NCBI GenBank assembly: GCA_017515325.1
Contig: JAFWGA010000052.1
Coordinates: 1-54,704, forward strand
Length of the DNA: 54,704 bases
Source: Blautia sp.
GTDB taxonomy: Bacteria > Bacillota > Clostridia > Lachnospirales > Lachnospiraceae
Direction: 5' to 3'
A program made the translations under genes and the position numbers. Under the pieces are notes generated by a model. It worked only from the letters and a program-made list of their open reading frames with translations. It had not been told where the DNA came from and did no database searches. Of this stretch, positions 1 through 7,213 are shown in pieces; the stretch's first letter is position 1, and each line of letters opens with the position of its first letter.

Positions 1-114
1 CAAGGGAGATTGGCGTAAAATATAATTGATGTGATAGAAACAATAAGGGCCCACACATACAGAATTAAACTCTATCGCAACTCTGTCCGTAATGTGAAGG
101 CCCAATCATGGAGT

Positions 115-142
115 CCGTTTAACCACCGAACAAGTTAAACGG
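115..142. repeat. Inverted repeat, 9-bp arms
   Basis: CCGTTTAAC (115-123) and GTTAAACGG (134-142) are perfect reverse complements separated by 10 bases. It could be an operator or a weak hairpin. No T-tract follows, so a terminator is unlikely. Confidence 0.5.
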
Positions 143-183
143 CTCATTCAATAGAATACACCAATTTTCGGACATTTTCAATG

Positions 184-210
184 TTCGTTTTTGTTGTACT
201 CAAAAACGAA
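184..210. repeat. Inverted repeat, 10-bp arms
   Basis: TTCGTTTTTG (184-193) and CAAAAACGAA (201-210) are perfect reverse complements around a 7-base loop. The TTCGTTT core resembles the arms of the palindromic elements near 2,738, 5,993 and 7,057, but no TATAAT-like box lies in this loop. Confidence 0.5.
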
Positions 211-372
211 TAAATGTTTGAATATTTCGTATGTAGTCTAATATTTTCGCCATATGCTTCACATACGTTAAATTGGAGGCTATAGTTTACTTGCATAAGG
301 CGCGGGATGTAATAAAATAAAATGTGCTATTTATGTACACAATTTAGACATTTCCTTAACTTAATAGCATTG

Positions 373-885
373 CTAAAAAGTCTTGTGTAATTTCCAAAAA
401 TCGATAGTCTCCTGCAGATCCTCTTCGTCCTTGAAAAGGTTCATCTTCTTTCCGATAGCAATGGCCATATCAACATACATGTTTGCTCTTGCTGTAATTA
501 CATACTCACCAACTATAAGAGCTTCATTAACTGAATGAGTGGATTCTATTCCTTCCAATATACCGGCGTTGTCTAATTCATCCACACCGTTGCAAATACC
601 TGCCACCAGATGCTTATTGCCCACAACCGCACGAAGAAATGAATATACTTCTTCGTTATCGATAGACGAAATGTTGCCGCCAGGCACCAGAAGTAATTCT
701 ACATCTTTCGGGTCAATATCTTTTAATGCACAAGTTGCATTCAAAGAGAACTTTTCCTGAGCCGTAACCGGTTTCCCGTCTACAGTAGCAAAAACCAGTT
801 CATGACCGCATAACTGGAGGAAATAATTAGTAATCACAATCTCATAAATGCAACACGTCTCATACAGCAAAACAACTGTTTTCAT
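373..885 (-). CDS. DJ-1/PfpI family protein
   Basis: The 170-aa product has the class I glutamine amidotransferase-like fold of the DJ-1/PfpI family: an N-terminal beta strand (MKTVVLLYET), a VPGG loop at residues 68-71 and a nucleophile elbow AGICNG with Cys98. Members are cysteine-dependent deglycases, amidases or small-molecule-sensing proteins; the substrate here cannot be told. The length is usual for the family. The start is supported by CAGGAG about 8 bases upstream. It lies 39 bases downstream of the DUF1016 gene in the same direction, so the two could be cotranscribed. The nearby histidine that usually completes the catalytic site is not obvious, so the assignment is to the fold and not to an activity. 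Confidence 0.8.
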   Translation of the reverse strand: MKTVVLLYETCCIYEIVITNYFLQLCGHELVFATVDGKPVTAQEKFSLNATCALKDIDPKDVELLLVPGGNISSIDNEEVYSFLRAVVGNKHLVAGICNGVDELDNAGILEGIESTHSVNEALIVGEYVITARANMYVDMAIAIGKKMNLFKDEEDLQETIDFWKLHKTF

Positions 886-924
886 TTTTACGCTCCTGAG
901 TCCCGAGATTTGTGGTTCGATTCG

Positions 925-2106
925 TCATCGACCATTCTGCCAAGATTCTTTCTGGTCATCCAATAGCCTTCTCAATGCCTCAACATCAGGCAGGGCTTTC
1001 CGCAGCTCATCCGACATGTCCTTGGATGTCTTATAGGTTGCCACGCCCATCGGTTTGGCATAATCCTGTATCACATAATCTACAAAGGACTTGTTCATGT
1101 CCTTACAGAGGATGAGACCGATTGACGGATTCTCATGAGGCTTACGTTCAAACCCGTCCAGAACACTTAAATATCCCTGGAGTTGCCCCAGATACGATGT
1201 CTTGAATTTTCCGGTCTTCAGTTCCACCGCTACCAGGCAGTTCAACTCCCGGTTGAAAAACAGAAGATCGATATACTGATCTTCCCCAAAAGCGTCCAGA
1301 TGGTACTGATTGCGAACAAAAGCGAAGTCTTTCCCGAAGGTGAGAATGAAATTCTTCACATTGTGGATAATGGCATTCTCCACCACCCGCTCATCCACAT
1401 CCTGTTTGTCACGGATGCATAGTTCTTCTACATTGATATAATCCAGCAGGTATTCATCCTTGAAGGTATTGATAGCGCGGAAAGCCTGCTCCGCCGCGGG
1501 CAGCGTCTGCAGGAAATTGTTCGGCAGGCTCCCTTGATGGTGATAATCATCACGGGCAATGCTTGCACTCAGATCTTCAACTGTATAATGCTCTCCAGCA
1601 CAGCGTTCGATATAGAACAATCGCTCAGATAATTCTTTCGTTTTCCCCAGAATCAAACGGTGATGAGTAAATCCTATGTGCAGGAATGCTTCAATTGGAA
1701 ACCCCTGCAATTTTGGAACTTGTAAGTTCCAAATTGATAAGACCGGCGTGATCACCAATTTGGAATTCATAAATTCCAATTCATTCGTGCTGTCAATTCC
1801 AGGGGTATCCCCGGCATTTTCAAAATCCAGTATTTTCCACTCTTCATAAAACGTCCGCATGTATCGTAGATTTCTAGCCGTGAAACCTCTTAGCCCAGGC
1901 AATTCTCTGCTTAGCTTCTCACTGATTACGTCGATTGCACCTTTTCCCCAGAACCCCTTTCTCGAATTCAGAGAGATGTACTTTCCGATACCGTAATAGA
2001 GCATCAGCTGCTTTTCGTTTACAGAGCGTGCTGCATCATACTGGCTTTGCAAGATCGCCGTCTTGATGATTTCCACGGCTTTATCGTAATTCATGATTTC
2101 ATTCAT
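925..2106 (-). CDS. DUF1016 (YhcG-type) PDDEXK nuclease-domain protein
   Basis: The 393-aa product shows the two-part DUF1016 arrangement. A helical N-terminal domain holds ARNLRYMRTFYEEW (residues 78-90, a family hallmark), and a C-terminal PD-(D/E)xK nuclease-like domain has Asp280 and ELK with Glu295 and Lys297. Family members occur near mobile elements and restriction systems and are predicted to cut or bind DNA; no biochemical role can be assigned from sequence. Residues about 95-140 form an insert between the halves of the N-terminal domain, encoded by DNA with nested palindromes (see the repeat at 1713-1779). The start is preceded by GATGAGGAA. No restriction-modification genes are seen nearby. 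Confidence 0.85.
   Translation of the reverse strand: MNEIMNYDKAVEIIKTAILQSQYDAARSVNEKQLMLYYGIGKYISLNSRKGFWGKGAIDVISEKLSRELPGLRGFTARNLRYMRTFYEEWKILDFENAGDTPGIDSTNELEFMNSKLVITPVLSIWNLQVPKLQGFPIEAFLHIGFTHHRLILGKTKELSERLFYIERCAGEHYTVEDLSASIARDDYHHQGSLPNNFLQTLPAAEQAFRAINTFKDEYLLDYINVEELCIRDKQDVDERVVENAIIHNVKNFILTFGKDFAFVRNQYHLDAFGEDQYIDLLFFNRELNCLVAVELKTGKFKTSYLGQLQGYLSVLDGFERKPHENPSIGLILCKDMNKSFVDYVIQDYAKPMGVATYKTSKDMSDELRKALPDVEALRRLLDDQKESWQNGR
1713..1779. repeat. Nested palindromes inside the DUF1016 gene
   Basis: TTGGAACTT/AAGTTCCAA (1713-1721 and 1724-1732) and TTGGAATT/AATTCCAA (1760-1767 and 1772-1779) are two short palindromes of the same type. Across them, TTCCAAATTG (1727-1736) pairs with CAATTTGGAA (1756-1765). 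They encode the variable insert, around residues 109-131 of the protein. Confidence 0.55.
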
Positions 2107-2209
2107 GAAAATTCCTCATCCATCTATTTGATAACAGTAATTCTATAGTCACAACCCGGCTCGAGTGAGTTTCACAACTGATTCTACGTGAACAGAGTGA
2201 CAAAACCTG

Positions 2210-2725
2210 TCAGTTATGCTCTCCGATCAGCTTTTCCATCCAGATCATATTGTACCAGCGGTTGAATTTATAGCCGCATTGATGAAACTCACCGATCAGG
2301 GTAAAGCCCATGTGACGGTGAAACTGTTCGCTGTCTTTGGTCAGGTATTCGTCCTCAGTCCTGGGACAGGCAATGCAGGCATAGAGGTTGAGCATACCCA
2401 TATCCCTGAGCGCCGTCTCCAACGCCTCGTAGAGCATACGGCCATAGCCACGGCTCCTGGCATTGCGCTCCACATAGATGGATAATTCGCAGGAACGGCT
2501 GTATGCGGCCCTGTTCTTAAAAACCCCGGCATAGGCATAACCCAGGATAATGCCATTTTCTTCCAGGACAAGATAGGGATACCGTTTCCGGGTGTTGATG
2601 ATGCGTTCCTGAAATTCCTCCAAAGACGGCACCTCATACTCGAAGGTGATGGCGGTATTTTCAACATAGTATGCGTAAATATCCAAAAGACGCCCAGCGT
2701 CCTCTTTTGTGGCATTGCGTATCAT
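2210..2725 (-). CDS. GNAT family N-acetyltransferase (phosphinothricin acetyltransferase-like)
   Basis: The 171-aa product is a GNAT acetyltransferase that would move the acetyl group of acetyl-CoA to an amine. It has the PAT-subfamily start (IRNATKEDAGRLLDIY and NTAITFEYEVPS), the core strand GYAYAG, and the acetyl-CoA loop RGYGRMLYEALE near residues 97-108. Phosphinothricin-type members often acetylate amino-acid analogues, but the substrate here is unknown. The start is supported by AAAGGAGG 9 bases upstream, and that site lies inside the right arm of a palindromic operator. The gene is monocistronic as far as can be seen. Confidence 0.85.
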   Translation of the reverse strand: MIRNATKEDAGRLLDIYAYYVENTAITFEYEVPSLEEFQERIINTRKRYPYLVLEENGIILGYAYAGVFKNRAAYSRSCELSIYVERNARSRGYGRMLYEALETALRDMGMLNLYACIACPRTEDEYLTKDSEQFHRHMGFTLIGEFHQCGYKFNRWYNMIWMEKLIGEHN

Positions 2726-2737
2726 AAGGCTGCGCCT

Positions 2738-2772
2738 CCTTTCGTTCGCAGGTCATTATAGCGAACGAAAGG
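2738..2772 (-). promoter_or_regulatory. Palindromic operator bracketing the -10 box and covering the SD of the GNAT gene
   Basis: CCTTTCGTTCGC (2738-2749) and GCGAACGAAAGG (2761-2772) are perfect 12-bp reverse complements. On the minus strand the 11-base spacer begins TATAAT. The downstream arm also contains most of the AAAGGAGG ribosome-binding site. A repressor bound here would cover the -10 box. The arms are probably only partly transcribed, so a protein operator is more likely than an RNA hairpin. Confidence 0.7.
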
Positions 2773-2784
2773 GGCTTACGTCAA
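2755..2784 (-). promoter_or_regulatory. Sigma-A-type promoter of the GNAT gene
   Basis: On the minus strand TTGACG (2779-2784) is followed after 18 bases by TATAAT (2755-2760). The predicted start of transcription is near 2748, giving a leader of about 22 bases before the GNAT start codon. Confidence 0.75.
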
Positions 2785-2813
2785 GCAAAGGGAACCTGCT
2801 GCCCTGCGTCGTT

Positions 2814-3398
2814 TTACTGGAACTCAACCTTTATTTCATCTGCTATTTCTCCCGCTTTATCAAGATAATCGTTTACCTTCGAGAGGTCATCCTTGCCGGA
2901 AAAGGAATAGCGGACAGAGAAGAAGAGCGAGATAACGATGGCTACAGCCATGACATGCCAGAAAAAGACCAGCAAAATGGCGAAGAGCCAGGCGGGCATT
3001 ACCACGAGCGTTTTATCCTTGTGGGTGACATGAAGCGAGTTGCTGCGGAGAATATTCCAGACCTTCCTGACAGCATTGCCGATCGTCTTTCCTGAGGAGT
3101 GATTGTTCCCGGAATGCCTTGCTTCATGATCAGGCTCCCCATCAGCACTCTCGGTCCTTTCCCCTCCGACCTGTTCTGCTTTCTCCCACATGGCATCATC
3201 GAAATGGATCTGTTCAGCAGAGCCCGCGTTCTTCTGGCTGGTCCGGGATTCTTCTTTGCCATACAGCTTCCCCTGCTTTTCCAGCAAAATGATAGCGTTT
3301 ACAGTGTCTCCCTCTGCCTCATCGAGGGCAGCCATGGCCTCTTCGAAAGTAACATTTGCATATTTCCTGATCTGTTCGATTTTCTCAAGCTTTTCCAT
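2814..3398 (-). CDS. DUF4342 membrane protein with UBA-like N-terminus
   Basis: The 194-aa product begins with a UBA-like helical bundle (residues 1-45, with NVTFEEAMAALDEAEGD), the signature of DUF4342 proteins. A charged, low-complexity linker (about 46-100) follows, then a DUF4342 core (VRKVWNILRSNSLHV) and a hydrophobic stretch (about 133-160) that probably forms one or two membrane segments. Family members occur in many Clostridia and have no established function. The start is preceded by AAAGGATGG. No partner gene is evident; the GNAT gene downstream has its own promoter. Confidence 0.8.
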   Translation of the reverse strand: MEKLEKIEQIRKYANVTFEEAMAALDEAEGDTVNAIILLEKQGKLYGKEESRTSQKNAGSAEQIHFDDAMWEKAEQVGGERTESADGEPDHEARHSGNNHSSGKTIGNAVRKVWNILRSNSLHVTHKDKTLVVMPAWLFAILLVFFWHVMAVAIVISLFFSVRYSFSGKDDLSKVNDYLDKAGEIADEIKVEFQ

Positions 3399-3560
3399 TT
3401 TATCTTTCCATCCTTTCTTTGTTGTTGCAGCTGTTTTTCATTTCCTGAGACAGATGATACAACAGCCAGATGAAAACATCCTTGAGGAATCATTAAATTC
3501 AAATTAAAAAAGATTAAAGAGGCGCCAGTCGGAAAATATCATTACGCGGCTCTGGGATAA

Positions 3561-3599
3561 AAAGGCTCCTCATTCCATCTTCAGAATGAGGAGCCTTTG
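3561..3599. terminator. Rho-independent terminator, probably bidirectional
   Basis: AGGCTCCTCATTC pairs with GAATGAGGAGCCT around a short loop. On the minus strand it is followed by TTTTTAT, so it ends the transport operon whose last gene stops at 3715. It lies in a 316-base gap (3399-3714) that otherwise holds only the neighbouring hairpin and presumably the promoter of the DUF4342 gene. Confidence 0.85.
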
Positions 3600-3603
3600 T
3601 CTC

Positions 3604-3636
3604 TGACAGAAGCCCGCTTTTGCCGGCTTTCTGTCA
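3604..3636. terminator. Second hairpin downstream of the solute-binding protein gene
   Basis: TGACAGAAGCC pairs with GGCTTTCTGTCA with one bulged base. On the plus strand it is followed by TATTTT. It stands in tandem with the stronger hairpin at 3561-3599 and probably helps stop transcription from either side. Confidence 0.55.
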
Positions 3637-3714
3637 TATTTTCTGTTTCTTTAATTTATGATTATACTGCAAAAATGATTTCTCGGATTGTTCCGCGCTT
3701 CGCACTGGAATCAT

Positions 3715-4974
3715 TTATTTTGCCCCGTCAATGGCTGCCCAGTTTTCCTCGATGGCTGCGCAGGTAGCGTCCTTATCGGCAGTGCCAGCGATATAGTCCT
3801 GCATCAGCTCACCGAATTTCTGCCACCAGCTGTCGGTGGAATAGCAAACGCCAAGAGGCGCACTTCCCTTCTCCTCCTCCAGAGCGCTGCCCTGCTTGAT
3901 CACCTCGAATTCACTCTCAGCGTCAGAAGCGACAGGCGGAACCACGCCGGCAACGTCCGTGAACCATGCCATGCCATAGTCAGAAGTGTACCACCAGTTC
4001 ACAAAGTCAAGAGCGGCCTGCTGAGCCTCGGAATCCTTTGCAATATGAAGAGCCTGGTCAGAGCCGGAAATGATCTGGCACTGAGCGGGGTCGTCCGTGA
4101 CAGGATAGCCGCTGAAGCCGACCTGAAGCTCCGGATCGATAGCCAGAGAATCCGCTTCGATCCATGCGCCCTGGCCAAGAACCATGGCTGCTGTGCCGCC
4201 GCCGTAGGCTGCCAGCTCACCGGAGAGGTCTGTCTCCAGAGGCTTGTCATCACCGTACTGCAGGGACAGGTCGATCAGATCAAAGAAATTGTTATAAATT
4301 TCCGGGAGATCTGCAATCCTGGCTTCTCCCTTTTCAAACTGCTGTACCAGCTCGGCCACCGTAGTGCCGGCTCCGTCGGCTGCCGCTGCCAGATAGTGCT
4401 GGAAGATATGCTTGAAGACCCACCACTCCGCATAGCCGGTGGTAAAGGGCTTGTAGCCGGCCTCGGAGATCGCCTCGCAGGCTGCCGTCAGCTCATCCAC
4501 TGTCTGGGGTACCTCCAGGCCAAGTTCATCAAAGATCCCCTTATTGTAAACAAGGCCGAAATAGTTGCCCTTGATGGCAATGCCATACAGACCGCCGCCC
4601 TCCTCCGTGGAGGCCATGGCAGAAGCGACAGAAGGCAGGATGGTCTCAGCCAGAGGCTGATCGGAAAGATCCAGGGAATATTCGCGATAGACATCGATTT
4701 CCTTACCGGAGGTAGAGGCAAAGATATCCGGAACCTCGCCGGAATTGAGCTTGGCCTTTAAAAGGGTCGGATAATCGTTCTGGGTTGTCTCATAGTTAAT
4801 GGTCACATCCGGCGCCACCTCCGCATAGGCATCGATGAGCTCGGTGATGGCATCGGCGTACTCCGGCTGATTGATGAACATGTAAACCTCATTTTCATCC
4901 GCCATGGCAGTTGCCGCAAACAGGCTCAATGTCATTGCGCCGACAAGTATGCCGCTGATCAGTTTCCTTTTCAT
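3715..4974 (-). CDS. Extracellular solute-binding protein of a sugar ABC importer
   Basis: The 419-aa product is a family 1 carbohydrate solute-binding protein that captures a sugar outside the membrane and hands it to the two permeases encoded upstream. It has a signal peptide (MKRKLISGILVGAMTLSLFAATAMA, cleavage near residue 25). Further on come family features such as the repeated pattern of acidic and aromatic residues and the SGSDQALHIAKDSEAQQAALDFVNWW region typical of the C-lobe. Unusually for a Gram-positive binding protein, no lipobox cysteine follows the signal peptide. The start has AAAGGAGG nearby. It is the last gene of the operon and has its own promoter and operator-like palindrome. 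The ligand is unknown; the beta-mannosidase nearby suggests a mannoside. Confidence 0.85.
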   Translation of the reverse strand: MKRKLISGILVGAMTLSLFAATAMADENEVYMFINQPEYADAITELIDAYAEVAPDVTINYETTQNDYPTLLKAKLNSGEVPDIFASTSGKEIDVYREYSLDLSDQPLAETILPSVASAMASTEEGGGLYGIAIKGNYFGLVYNKGIFDELGLEVPQTVDELTAACEAISEAGYKPFTTGYAEWWVFKHIFQHYLAAAADGAGTTVAELVQQFEKGEARIADLPEIYNNFFDLIDLSLQYGDDKPLETDLSGELAAYGGGTAAMVLGQGAWIEADSLAIDPELQVGFSGYPVTDDPAQCQIISGSDQALHIAKDSEAQQAALDFVNWWYTSDYGMAWFTDVAGVVPPVASDAESEFEVIKQGSALEEEKGSAPLGVCYSTDSWWQKFGELMQDYIAGTADKDATCAAIEENWAAIDGAK

Positions 4975-5015
4975 GCAAAACCTCCTTTGTTATCATCGTT
5001 GTCAAAAGCCTACAA

Positions 5016-5034
5016 TATGTACATAATGTACATA
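5016..5034. promoter_or_regulatory. Perfect 19-bp palindrome at the start of the solute-binding protein transcript
   Basis: TATGTACATAATGTACATA reads as two 9-bp arms around a single central A. It lies just downstream of the -10 box of the promoter at 5039-5068, where a bound repressor would block initiation. It is separate from the TTCGTTTGC-type elements elsewhere in the operon. Confidence 0.65.
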
Positions 5035-5038
5035 CTAT

Positions 5039-5068
5039 ATTATAGTTGCTGTCAGCTTTTTTTGTCAA
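5039..5068 (-). promoter_or_regulatory. Strong promoter for the solute-binding protein gene
   Basis: On the minus strand TTGACA (5063-5068) and TATAAT (5039-5044) both match consensus exactly, 18 bases apart. It lies between the second permease gene and the binding-protein gene, so the binding protein can be made in excess of the permeases. Confidence 0.85.
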
Positions 5069-5149
5069 CCTGTTACTGTTCACCACCTCGTAAAAGATAA
5101 GGAATGCCAGGCCGGAGGGGCGGAATCGTAACGAACAGGGTCAGCCGGA

Positions 5150-5989
5150 TCAGCCCTTCACCGCACCGGCCACAACACCTTCGACAATGTACTTCTGCAG
5201 AAGAATAAATATAATGATGGAGGGAGTTACGGCCAGCACCATAGCCGTCATGGCGTAGTGCCACTTGGTATTCATCTGACCCACGAAGGTATAAGCGGCA
5301 AGGACGAGGGTTTTGGTCTCGTTGCTGCTGTTGACCATGAGCAAGGGCAGCAGGAAGTCATTCCAGATCCACATAACGTCCAGGACAATGACGGTCACCG
5401 TCACGGTTTTCAGCAGGGGGAATATCACCATAAAAAACGTTTTGTGGGTGCTGGCCCCATCGATCTTGGCGCTCTCGTCCAGCTCTCGGGGAACCGTTTT
5501 CATGAAGTTATAATAGATGAAGGTTGCCATAGGGATCCCAAAGCCCCAGTACTGGATGCCCAGACCGATCTTGCTGCCGGACAGGTGGATGATGTTCATC
5601 GCCTTCAGCAGGGTAATCATGATCGTCTGGAAAGGAATCAGCATGGGGGTCGTGATGACGAGGTGGGCAAACCGGGTGTAACGGTTCCGACGACGGTCCA
5701 TCATATAGGCCGCCATGGAGCTGAACAGGACAATACCGGCAATGCCGATCGTGGTGATGACCACATTATTGAAAAAAAGCTTTCCATATTTGATTTTGTT
5801 GATGACATAGCTGTAATTCTCCCATTCAGGGTGGCTGGGAAGGGCAATCGCGTCCTTCACGATCTCGCCGAAGGGCTTGAGGGAGTTCATATACATCAGG
5901 AATACAGGGAAAATATAAATCAACGCAATGATACCGAGCCCGATCAGAAGAAGGCTCTTGCGCAATGTGTTCTTTTTCTTCATACTCAT
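5150..5989 (-). CDS. Carbohydrate ABC transporter permease, MalG type
   Basis: The 279-aa product is the second inner-membrane permease of a type I sugar importer. It has about six membrane segments (the first at residues 13-33) and the cytoplasmic EAA loop, seen here as ELDESAKIDGASTHKTFFMVIFPLL (about residues 175-200), which docks the ATPase. No ATPase gene is in the operon, so a shared MsmX/MalK-type ATPase encoded elsewhere must be used; this is usual in Firmicutes. The start is supported by AAAGGGG 9 bases upstream. A 133-base gap full of palindromes separates it from the first permease gene. Confidence 0.9.
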   Translation of the reverse strand: MSMKKKNTLRKSLLLIGLGIIALIYIFPVFLMYMNSLKPFGEIVKDAIALPSHPEWENYSYVINKIKYGKLFFNNVVITTIGIAGIVLFSSMAAYMMDRRRNRYTRFAHLVITTPMLIPFQTIMITLLKAMNIIHLSGSKIGLGIQYWGFGIPMATFIYYNFMKTVPRELDESAKIDGASTHKTFFMVIFPLLKTVTVTVIVLDVMWIWNDFLLPLLMVNSSNETKTLVLAAYTFVGQMNTKWHYAMTAMVLAVTPSIIIFILLQKYIVEGVVAGAVKG

Positions 5990-5992
5990 GAG

Positions 5993-6053
5993 CGTTTACC
6001 CCTTTACATATAATAGTAAACGAACAAAATGCCTGCATTTTGATTCGTTTACT
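5993..6053 (-). repeat. Palindromic promoter-like module, copy B
   Basis: AGTAAACGAA, CAAAATGC and their reverse complements (6015-6053) form a long imperfect palindrome with one bulged base. A further CGTTTAC (5993-5999) pairs with GTAAACG (6016-6022) around a spacer that reads TATTAT on the minus strand. The minus-strand upstream part matches copy C at 7057-7107 over about 37 bases. It sits directly before the second permease gene. Confidence 0.6.
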
Positions 6054-6113
6054 GCGCCGAATTTACGCCGTTGCAAGCGGCATGATTCCGCAGTAAATTC
6101 GCGCGCTTACTAT
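6054..6113. repeat. Second stem-loop in the permease intergenic region
   Basis: GAATTTAC (6059-6066) pairs with GTAAATTC (6093-6100), flanked by GC-rich sequence and enclosing a smaller GCCG/CGGC stem. Together with copy B it fills the gap between the two permease genes and could affect message stability or processing. Confidence 0.5.
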
Positions 6114-6122
6114 AGCTGTCTT

Positions 6123-7004
6123 CTACAATGCCACCTCGCGGCTGCTGGAAATTTTCAGCACCACCTGGGTCAGCACAAGAACGATCACAAAATAGACGAT
6201 GGATTCCGCAGATCCCAGGCCGTAATTGTTATTCTGGAAGGCTTCCTTGTAAATCTGCAGCGTCACACTGTAGGTCGAGGAGCCCGGTCCGCCCTTGGTT
6301 AAAGCCAGGATGATATCGAAAACCTTCAGTCCGTTCGTCAGAGACATAAAGAGACAGGTCGTAATAGAGGGACCCAGGAGCGGCAGGGTAATCCGGAAAA
6401 AGGTCTGCCGGCCATTGGCGCCATCCACAGTGGAAGCCTCAAGGACGTCCTTAGGCACTGCCTGCAGTCCTGCGATATAGAGCACAATGTAAAAGCCCAG
6501 GGACTGCCAGACTCCGACCATCGTCACGGCATAGAAGGCAAGCCTGGGATTGCCCAGCCAGCTTAGATCCCAGACACCCCAGCCCGTCATGGCGGACAAT
6601 CTGGCGAAGCCCTGGGTAAAGATAAATTTCCAAATGAAGCCAACGATGGTCATGCTCATGATATAGGGAATAAAAAAGACGCCGCGCATGAGATTTGCCA
6701 GTTTAAATTTCTTTGTCAGACAGACCGCCAGGAACAGGGCGATCACGTTGGAAAACAGGACAAAAAAGAAGGTATAGCGGATCGTAAATACAAGTGCGCC
6801 GGTGAATTCACCGCCGGAGCTGAGTACTGTTTTGAAATTTTCCAGGCCGATAAAGACTGCTTCCTTCGCGATGCCGTTCCATCTCGTCAGAGAATAGTAA
6901 CCGCTCATCACAAAGGGGATGTACATCATGACCGTGACCAGGAGAATTGCGGGTAGCGTATAAAGCAGGGTATCAAACATTTCCTTCTTTTTCCGTTTCG
7001 ACAT
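6123..7004 (-). CDS. Carbohydrate ABC transporter permease, MalF type
   Basis: The 293-aa product is the first permease of the sugar importer. It has a short basic N-terminus (MSKRKKKEMF), then a membrane segment and further membrane segments typical of MalF/UgpA-type proteins. Its EAA loop appears as DVLEASTVDGANGRQTFFRITLPLL near residues 195-220. I chose ATG at 7004 and not the longer frame from 7148 because GAGAGGAGG lies about 7 bases upstream of it, and the upstream residues do not look like a permease. It is the first gene of the operon. Copy C of the palindromic module lies 50-100 bases upstream. Confidence 0.88.
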   Translation of the reverse strand: MSKRKKKEMFDTLLYTLPAILLVTVMMYIPFVMSGYYSLTRWNGIAKEAVFIGLENFKTVLSSGGEFTGALVFTIRYTFFFVLFSNVIALFLAVCLTKKFKLANLMRGVFFIPYIMSMTIVGFIWKFIFTQGFARLSAMTGWGVWDLSWLGNPRLAFYAVTMVGVWQSLGFYIVLYIAGLQAVPKDVLEASTVDGANGRQTFFRITLPLLGPSITTCLFMSLTNGLKVFDIILALTKGGPGSSTYSVTLQIYKEAFQNNNYGLGSAESIVYFVIVLVLTQVVLKISSSREVAL

Positions 7005-7056
7005 GGGAATACCTGTCCTCCTCTCATATTTCTGCTGATTCTGCCAATCCTTCCTT

Positions 7057-7107
7057 CGTTTGTCGACATAGTTATAGCAAACGGACAAAATGCCAGAATT
7101 CTGATTC
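7057..7107 (-). repeat. Palindromic promoter-like module, copy C
   Basis: On the minus strand GAATCAGAATTCTGGCATTT is followed by TGTCCGTTTGCTATAAC and, after a spacer, CAAACG; CGTTTG (7057-7062) pairs with CAAACG (7078-7083). The TATAAC box lies between the arms, as TATAAT does in the element before the GNAT gene. It probably carries the -10 box of the transporter operon, though no good -35 box is visible. Confidence 0.55.
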
Positions 7108-7213
7108 ATGGGCATAATTATTCTAACATAAGTTGAAATCTGATGCAAGGACGGCAGCCCTTGCTTTTAGCCTGCAAATATAGGATAATGGGCAATAATG
7201 GAAGGGAGGAAAG

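Larger units (their letters stand above)
1..372. other. Gene-free left edge
   Basis: I see no open frame with a start, ribosome-binding site and plausible protein on either strand in this AT-rich stretch. It contains two perfect inverted repeats (listed separately) and otherwise nothing I can name. It may hold the promoter of a gene lying left of the window. Confidence 0.6.

Noticed and set aside
3688-4761. Long plus-strand open frame opposite the solute-binding protein gene
   Set aside because: It is antisense to a gene with clear family features and has no ribosome-binding site or recognisable protein pattern.
7005-7148. Longer N-terminus of the first permease
   Set aside because: The extra 48 residues contain no membrane segment and no ribosome-binding site, and they overlap the palindromic module.
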